A stretch of DNA of 64,000 nucleotides from positions 51,704,137 through 51,768,136 of the forward strand of contig CM060951.1 in the NCBI GenBank assembly GCA_030765055.1, in the 5' to 3' direction. This document shows positions 56,492-64,000 of the stretch, piece after piece (the first letter of the stretch is position 1; each line of letters starts with the position of its first letter). Both the position numbers and the translations under genes were made by a program. The notes under the pieces are model-generated. The model was not told the DNA's origin and made no database searches. It was given only the letters and a program-made list of their open reading frames with translations. The stretch is from Mantis religiosa (lineage: Eukaryota > Arthropoda > Insecta > Mantodea > Mantidae).

Positions 56492-56743
56492 TTGTGGTCC
56501 TTTTCCTTTTATTTCATTTCAATTTCATTGCTCTTTGACTCTGCGCTAAATTGCCGAGGCTCTACTTCCATGGCGGTGCTTCGGTGTTGGGTTGGCGTTG
56601 CAGTGCACTCTTGCTTAAGGCTAGTATTGCCTGAAGCTACAATGTTTATGGCACAACAAACGCCCTCTCCTTCGGGAGGAGGAGGAGGAGGAGGAGGAGG
56701 AGGTGGAGGTGGTGGTCTGCGTGAAAGTGGGGTTTCCATCTAG
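56492..56743. other. Open frame on both strands with a GGA array
   Basis: The plus-strand frame 56492-56743 ends in a Gly run, and the minus-strand frame 56739-56509 starts with a short leader and a Pro run (METPLSRRPPPP..) followed by about 50 residues of mixed composition. Both are open because a GGA microsatellite (56675-56714) sits in a GC-richer patch. No family, intron signal or promoter seen. A Pro-rich exon on the minus strand is conceivable but unsupported. Confidence 0.2.
56675..56714. repeat. (GGA)n microsatellite
   Basis: About 13 GGA/GGT units. Confidence 0.95.
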
Positions 56744-56863
56744 AACTCTGTCTTGGTATGCTGCAATAGGATAGCATGCTTTCACTTCGAAAAAGGTATC
56801 TGCAATGCAAGTAGATCGATCATAAGACTTTTCCTTAAGCTTAAATTTCTGTTAAAATAGTAC

Positions 56864-57275
<412 letters not shown>

Positions 57276-57944
57276 GAGATAGAAATAAAAATAAAGCTGT
57301 AATAAACGAATAGTGGAAACTGTCTTTGATTTATGTAAATGTTATTATAAATTATAAATATTAAGATTACTGCTATACTGTAGTTTTATTAATATTAAAT
57401 TATATTTATACATTAATAAAAGAAAAATGGGAAAGTGTTTTGATAACTCAATTATTTCAGCCAAGGTTTTGGGGGCACAGTTAAACAAATCAAAATATCT
57501 CGTCCATTATTTATTTCTATTTTCATAAATGTACTGTTTATAAGAAGCTTATACCTATTTACAAAATGTCGATAGTTTGAACATTGTGACTATAATATAT
57601 TTGTAGGTTTATGAGGAATATAAATTTATATAATTTAGATATTCGGAAAATAATTTATTGAATTCCATACAGGAAACTCCCTGTCAGTATATGTGAAATC
57701 ATTTCCTTGAAGCTCATATTACCGGAACAGATATGTGATTCCTTGGAATCATGCTTTCGCACCGCACACGTGAAGTAAGCTTAATCAACGTGTGCTGAGA
57801 AAGTCTTCACTCACTTACTGTACTTTGTCAGCTAGTATTTTATATTTAAAGTGCCCAAAAATATTCACTACAAAACAAGTAATAAATAGCTTTTCAGGGC
57901 AGTCAGGTACAGCAAAAAATAATAGTTAATGTCTAAGTTACAGA
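57276..57944. other. Anonymous AT-rich DNA
   Basis: No features recognised. Confidence 0.4.
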
Positions 57945-58440
57945 ACAAATGACTACTTTAATTATTTAGGATATGATATTGCATATGAAGAGGATTATGA
58001 TATACAGCTGTTAAAAACCTTGGTACAGTTAATTAACTTTCCAAGAAAAATTAGAAGAAAAACAAAACTAAAATTTGATAAGTTATGTTATCGATCATGT
58101 TTAGGAAGTAAGTTGTGGACGGTAAAATATGTAAATCAAAAGTTAGAGGCCTCAAATGAAATTTCTGAGGGGATTTAAAGGAAGTACTAAAGTAGATCAC
58201 ATGAAAAATATAGAAATACCAAAGAAATTAAAACGATATAAAGTGAATTATAGATTAAAATGCAATAATCATAGAAAGAACATTTAGGAAGAATGCCAGA
58301 TACAATATTGACCAAACAAATATTAGATTATACATTTAGTGGAAGCATATCAGTGGTTAGGCCTAGGAAAATCGGCTGGAATGTACCTACTTGAAATTGG
58401 AACAAGAAGTTATTGCTATACCTTGAAATGAAGAAGGAAA
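57945..58440 (+). pseudogene. LINE reverse-transcriptase C-terminal fossil, plus strand
   Basis: The plus-strand frame reads FNYLGYDIAYEEDYDIQLLK, the YLG block that follows the reverse-transcriptase domain, then LKFDKLCYRSCLGSKLWTVK (worn LYGSE-W). After a frameshift near 58155 come MKFLRGFKGSTKVDHMKNIE, then IPKKLKRYKVNYRLK, then GRMPDTI-type and TKQILDYTFSG, closing with VRPRK (for GRPRK). These blocks are in correct order over about 450 bp. The element is 5'-truncated and contains stops. It belongs to a different LINE lineage from 53880-54545; the clade is not determined. Confidence 0.8.
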
Positions 58441-59205
58441 ATTTCCCAAATTTTGACTTACCGGGGTCACCCACGTCAACAGATATCCATGAATAGGCAA
58501 TCTTAACCATTTACTCATTGTTATGTAGACTAGTAATTAAATGCTGATTAAATATTTTTATATATGAGCTACTATCACTTCTGAGAATTATTCCTTCACC
58601 ACATTCCCAGCTGCTCCTGGATGCAACCCCCTGAGGTACTCTGGTACATCCCGTCCAGTCCCGGTAGATCACCTGCTGGTAAAGACGCCCAGCGTCGATA
58701 ACGTCACACCCGTTGTGAGGCGCTCTAGTCTACGTCACATCTGGCGGAGACGCTAAATGACATGCACCCCGAAACCTCACAATATATCACTTTTTGGTTA
58801 TGTTACTCTTAAACGTATGAGAGTCTTTTGTGGTATATTTTAAATGTTTCCATCGTTCAATAAACCTGAGGTCAGGTGTTTGTGTATTAGTAAATATTTC
58901 ACTTCGTTTTGAGCTTATAGCTGTCACAAAAGTCGTTTTTATTAACATTTTTCTAAACATCGCAGGACACATTGCACGAAGAGAGAAGTAGTGACGGAAA
59001 GAGGGCGATAAAGAAAGATGATGTGAAACATAGTGTAGTTTTAAACGCCGGCATTTACTAAATACGGCATTCCAGGATGCGAAACAGGGTGAGAGAAAAG
59101 ATAAACGGCGAAAAATAGTAGAACGGATGAGATTTCCGTAGTTTACAGTAACATGAACAAATTTCTAGAGTGTCATCTAATTAAATAATAAGGCGAAAAT
59201 AGAAA
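58441..59205. other. Anonymous DNA with a GC-richer patch
   Basis: About 58595-58780 is clearly more GC-rich than its surroundings (CACATTCCCAGCTGCTCC, CCCGTCCAGTCCCGG), but I recognise no family. Confidence 0.35.
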
Positions 59206-59217
59206 CACACTACTTGA
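59100..59217. repeat. Dispersed duplicate segment, copy 1
   Basis: About 118 bp with a counterpart at 60690-60812: both have GAGATTT.CGTAGTTTA, AACATGAAC.AA and AATAAGGCGAAAAT.GAAACA. Same orientation, about 1.6 kb apart. Confidence 0.7.
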
Positions 59218-59880
59218 TTTGAATAGATAGTCAAGACTAAAAATTCAATGCCATGGCCGGGATTTGAAACGGATCTCCCGGTCTCTGTCCGGTAGCTCTT
59301 AACGATTGACATTAAGTTCTCCAGCTAACTCGTATGTCTTTTGGTAAACCTCTAGGGGCTTTCATATACAATAAGATACGAAGCTTTTGTGACGAGTTAC
59401 ATCTGTAAGTAATGAAGTCCCAGGCTTTACAGTTACAACTATTAGGTTATTTATTGGAAATGTAATAATTCTTCTACACTAGCCGTGTATAGGCTAAGAT
59501 TTGAATAGATAATGAGACTGAAAAATTCAATGTCATGGCCGAGATTGGAACCACGGATCTCCGAGTCTCCGTCCGATCGCTCTTAACCATTGAACTACCA
59601 TGGTCAACGTGCCGTCATGACATTAAATTCTCCAACTGACTTGTATGTTTCCCGGTAAACCGCTAGGGGCTCTCATATACAATGAGATATGCACTTTTTG
59701 TGACGACTTCTAAATCGGTAAGTACTTGAGTCCCAGGCTCTATAGTTACCACTATTAGGTTATTTATTGGAACTTTAATCATTCTTCCACGCTAGCCATG
59801 TGTAGTCTGACACTATCTGTTTAAATCTTAGCCTACACACGGCTAGTGTGGAAGAATAATTACATTTCCACACTACTTGA
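59206..59880 (-). mobile_element. SINE-B tandem dimer with fold-back end, minus orientation
   Basis: A 651-bp insert (59218-59868) between perfect 12-bp duplications CACACTACTTGA (59206-59217, 59869-59880). Read on the minus strand: antisense tail then sense tail forming a palindrome (59868 to about 59770), spacer, tRNA-like module, tail, spacer, second tRNA-like module ending at 59218. The first module has B box GGTTCCAATCTCGG; the second is shortened. Same architecture as 29906-30314 plus one extra unit. Confidence 0.9.
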
Positions 59881-62800
59881 TGGTGTTTTATTTTGAGGCA
59901 GAGAAGAATAAATATCATTTAAATAGTTCAATAAACAATCTGTTAACACAAAACAAACAGTTATTTGTGCTTTTGATTGAAACAATCTACCTTCTAATCA
60001 CAAACAGTATATTTTTGACGAAATATTATATTTCAGTTCATACAAAGCTTTGTTGTATACGAGAATTTGAGTGGCCACAAGTCGCCCAAGGATCGCAGAG
60101 TGTGAATTAAGAGACATCTTACCTACAACGGAATGAAGGGTTTTTTAATGTGACTTAAAAGTCTTTCCCAGTCAAGAACTAACTCGAAACTCTTTATATA
60201 CTGTTTAGGAAGGTTTATCACCCACTACAGAAAAGGGGGATTAAGTCTTATGGTTGCTCACTTGTTTTGGAAAAATCTCTTGTCTGATTATGGAATATAT
60301 TTAATCTTAAAACATTGCATGTTTCGACTGGATATCGTCAAACAAAATTCTATTATTACCTCATTAAAGCATGCATAAGGTATTTAAATTTGACAACAAT
60401 GACCAATATTTGAATAGAATCTGTTTGCGCAGGCGTATGAAATTTCGGACTCCTTCTCCGTTAATCGTTCTTCAATCCCTCATCTAATTCAGCGCAAACA
60501 CTGCAAGGTATTCGGAGCACTTAAGCATTTCTACACTTATACTAAATAATCTTAAATGTTAACAAGGTGATATTCATCGAATTTCTTTCAATTCACCCTT
60601 TAATATTACTTCATAGAGCATTCGACTCCATTATTATTATTGTTGTTATTGTTATTATTGCTATTGTCATTTAAAAGATAGAACGATAAACGTGGAAATA
60701 TATTAAAACTGAAGAGATTTTCGTAGTTTAAGGAATAACATGAACGAAATTACAGATTGTCAGTTTGTAGATAATAAGGCGAAAATGGAAACACTACTTG
60801 ACTATTTTCATTGGTATGAGGCCTGGACTGACCTACCCAACTGGCTACCCCTCATCCATTTAGGAACGCCTGAGGTGTGCCATTATTCAACCAATACGGG
60901 AGGTACTGTGACCTAAAATCCCTAACAGAAGTGTGACTTTCGTGGCTGGTATCGTTCCCAATCGCAGCTCATCAATTTCTCAAGATGTCTATTGCTTCCG
61001 TGGCCGAGACACGGACCTCCACGCTCTATCCTACAAAACCACATTTCAGGACAAATTAATGAGATCAGCGCATCAAATATATTAACAATCTCCACAAACC
61101 TTTAAATATAACATGAAACAGGGTTAAGTCATCAGGAAATTTTAATTTGAAAAAATGGATTTGTGAGCCAATCTAAACTATTTGTTTATATTCTTACAGA
61201 AACAACGCTTTAATATGCAAACAACTTCGCATATGGAAGTAATCCATATTATGGGAGTAGTCTCTATCAATTCTTTGTCCTTTCAACTTTGCGATACACA
61301 CTAAAATGTGTCTTCGGAACAGGTTTTCAGACATTGCATAGCGATAAGTCCTGATACAAGTCAACCCTTATCAAACAACAAGAGCCACATTCAAAAGAGA
61401 AGCATTTATTCTTCAGGATGAAGAAATACTCAGGAATCTTCCTTTTCACAGAAAATTTTCTCGGTCCCAACTGCAATCGAATCTCTGGAACAGCAGGTAG
61501 GCGCTTTACGAATGAGTTTGGATGGCAGTCTGTGCTAAATTTGAAGTTAACTTCGCAATCTCAGATAGAGAACTGCAAAATTAGAAGAATTTTAAATTAA
61601 ATTTAGTACACTTTTAGATAATAAATTTTTCTAAAAATAAATTACAGCCATAAAGCTTAATTTCTTCTTTCTGTGACTTTCAAGTTAAGACTTCGATTAC
61701 CCACGAGGGAGTTTTCAGCCAGCGAGAAATCTCCATTGTCTTAACAAGGCGGGGTATGAGATATCTCATAATTCTATACTGTGAAGGGCAATGCTATATC
61801 ATCACAGTATCTTGCCGAGCATTGAGGGAGTCCTAGTTTTCGCTTATCAACTGTCATTGTACACCACCATGAACAAAGCAAATCACCTTAGAAGAAATAG
61901 AAACTTGTGTTTTTAGTCCTTTCTTTAAAAGTGTAATTATCATCCACTCACAAAACTTTTTAAGCACTACGGAATAGAAAGCTTTTAAACAAATTTCACC
62001 GAAGACGAATTTGAGGGCAATTTTTATGCATTTCCAAGAATGCCACAAAAATCGTTTTCCATTAAGTAAAGTTATTATGTGAAAATGAAAGTGGGAGCTT
62101 CCGAAACTACAGCGTGCTTCTGTAACATTCCATTGAAAAATAGCGGTACTGTCAGTAGCATCTGAGTGGGAACGTGGATTACTTGAAAGGTTTCAACTTG
62201 TAAGCGTGGAGAAACTTGAATTGGTTTCCTATTCTTCACTGCGCGTTGCCACACAATGGGTAAGGTGGCTTTCCCTTCAAAAGAGAGGAGTTGGAAAATT
62301 GATTTCACATAGAAGAGGGTTGCAGTATACTTTTTGGTTATCTTCTGCAAGCCGTTGCACAAGGATCTTGGTTATGCAATTCATTCTGTGCGGTGTGTCC
62401 AGATGAAATTTAGTTATCCATGAATAATGCCAGCACTATAAAAAGGGAACGGGTTTTCCGTAAATGAATATACACATAATAACTGAAGTATAGTTTGAGA
62501 TTTACCACTTAGGACGTATCTTTTAAGAATGGAAGCAGGTGGTATAGAGGAATATTCCCATTTCGAGGAGTTTTTTTAACGCTTAAAGTGAGAAAACTTT
62601 TTCTGACTTTCTCAAAAATGTCCATGACTGTTTTGGTTAAAGCTTCAATATATTGTCACAATTTTGTCTCAGTTTCCTACCTGAAACGCAGTATAAGATG
62701 TGAACTCTACACAGAAAATTCATTGTTCGAATGTCTTCAAGGTAGTCAGTCATCTTCCATCGTTGGTTTTTTTTTTTCAGGTTTTCCTCGTGGCAAATCG

Positions 62801-63089
62801 GGAGGATACCCTATGTTTAGCGCATCCATCGCCTGTGGTGAATATGTTGCAATAACAGGAGTAAAACGCTGTAAAGTTCAAGAAGAAAGTGAATATAAGT
62901 TTAATTCTGGTTATACCCATCGAGATGGGAAATTGGGGAAACGATAACTTTTGTAAAACTGAGCATTCCTATAAAATTGTCTAACGCCGACCCTTTTGTG
63001 TCTCTTATGGGATATAATTTTGAATAGCCTTTGCAACGGAAAAAAATAAAAAAATAAAGGTGTTGCAGAAGTGATGGTGAAATAATTTG
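59881..63089. other. Anonymous DNA
   Basis: 3.2 kb without a recognised gene. It includes the second copy of the 59100-59217 segment (60690-60812) and short degenerate AT trinucleotides near 60630-60660. Frames such as 61418-61600, 62206-62406 and 62588-62947 show no known domain or initiation context. Confidence 0.4.
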
Positions 63090-63366
63090 GAGATTAACTT
63101 TTTTTTTCCTTGTTCCATTTATAACCCGCCTTTAACTGCTATGGTTATATCGGCGGTCGTACTCCTTTGGGACATACTGAAGGTTATCTTTGGTTTTTAA
63201 TCATTAGATGACGCACACATTGACACTCTCATTCATTCTTCCAGACTCTGGGGAATTATCTTGGTCGGAAAAAATCTTCACCCCCCACTGCCGGGAATCG
63301 AACCCGTGAACCCTAGCACGGCAGGAAGGTGCTCTACCGACTGAGCTACGAGGCCAGCCGAGATTA
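63090..63366 (-). mobile_element. SINE-C, tRNA-derived
   Basis: 263 bp (63097-63359) flanked by GAGATTA (63090-63096, 63360-63366). On the minus strand it has A box TAGCTCAGTCGG (about 63348-63337) and B box GGGTTCGATTCCCGG (about 63307-63293), very close to a functional tRNA gene's internal promoter. The body ends GGCGGGTTATAAATGGAAC with a short A-rich tail. The acceptor ends do not pair. Homologous to 43761-44059. Confidence 0.92.
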
Positions 63367-64000
63367 TCTTGTTTGACGATTTGTAGTCCGGTTTCTAATT
63401 TTTTTCGGCTGTTCTGGTGCACAAGATCTTACCCCTGGGCGTAGTCACGTAGAAGAAAATAATGTTACTGCTGAAGGATGACCAAATAATTCTTTTCTTG
63501 GAAAATTGCGGATTTTATTGCTGCGGAACTTTTGTAATCTCTTATACAAATTACACAATATTAATGTTGTACTTTTACAAAAATTGGTTGATTCATCAAT
63601 TAATTATTCTTCTACTGCACACACGCCAGTTGTGCATCCTAAATGCACAATAAAAATTGTTTCTGCACGATCTCGAAGAGACATAATACGTCCGCTTTGC
63701 CAGTTAAATTTCTTGCTCTTTTTGTTCACGTTGCTATCGGAACCAAATAAGTGATCTTTTACTGGTCCATTCCACTACATTACGTAATCTCATTCTTACA
63801 AGTATCAATACCAAAGATGTTACAAAATATCTATTTAACATTCCATCATCTCCTGACCCACCTGATTTCATACTTATATTTCTTATTCATTTGAATACGA
63901 TCCTTAAATCATTAAATATATTTAAATAATTTTACAACTCTTGAGGCCTAAATCAAAACTACTTTTACTCCTTAATTAACTTCAAATAGTTTATTTCTGT
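63367..64000. other. Anonymous DNA
   Basis: AT-rich to the window end, no features recognised. Short overlapping frames at 63462-63754 show nothing known. Confidence 0.4.

Noticed and set aside
63090..63366. Possible functional tRNA gene on the minus strand
   Set aside because: A and B boxes are excellent, but the 5' and 3' ends do not pair into an acceptor stem. The segment continues into a SINE body with a target-site duplication.

Overview
This window reads as intergenic DNA from a large, AT-rich, repeat-saturated arthropod genome. Mariner, Tc1 and IS630-like transposons, LINE remnants, LTR retrotransposons, several tRNA-derived SINE families and very long ATT and CT/GA microsatellites occur together. 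A polyneopteran insect such as a cockroach is my best guess, but that is inference; no host gene is present to place it. I found no conventional host protein-coding gene, rRNA gene, functional tRNA gene, CRISPR array, operon or bacterial feature. Almost every longer open frame is a transposase or reverse-transcriptase fossil or a translated microsatellite.

Layout. 1-9 kb: CT repeats, a 5'-deleted mariner (2847-3770), a frameshifted transposase fossil (about 4560-5010), a SINE and a LINE 3' fossil (about 6590-7315). 9-13 kb: a DNA element with GTTTCAAATGGG termini (9182-10875) split by a solo LTR, then a Tc1 fossil (11212-12890) split by a second solo LTR of the same family. 14-20 kb: two short palindromic hammerhead-like retroposons, a 202-bp ATT array, a GC-rich dispersed repeat and SINEs. 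22-28 kb: a second GTTTCAAATGGG element carrying a 1.07-kb insertion, a third LTR family, and the best preserved transposon, a GC-rich Tc1/IS630-like element (26663-28069) with one in-frame stop. 29-42 kb: fold-back SINEs, a tandem duplication, a 3'-truncated mariner, and a 2.9-kb terminal-inverted-repeat element that hosts a Tc1 and a SINE. 42-48 kb: a chimeric SINE, a tRNA-type SINE, the second GC-rich repeat and two solo LTRs. 49-64 kb: more hammerhead-like palindromes, a minute retroposon with a CACT tail, two LINE 3' fossils, a 411-bp ATT array, and SINEs.

Three systems deserve attention. (1) SINE-B: a tRNA-module retroposon whose copies nearly all begin with the same antisense arm, so each copy is an inverted or fold-back dimer yet is bounded by clean 7-13 bp target-site duplications. 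(2) Four related short palindromic retroposons with direct repeats of 8-14 bp and hammerhead-ribozyme-like cores ending GAAACGTC or a close variant, resembling the ribozyme-bearing ends of Penelope-like elements or retrozymes. (3) A roughly 40-bp head plus CACT-repeat tail that retroposes with 7-9 bp duplications; one copy sits inside a solo LTR whose relative preserves the empty site. Five solo LTRs from two related subfamilies all chose an RTAT target.

Nothing here forms a host pathway. The sequence records successive insertions, and nesting gives their relative order. All assignments come from reading the sequence and from knowledge of families; no database search was run.
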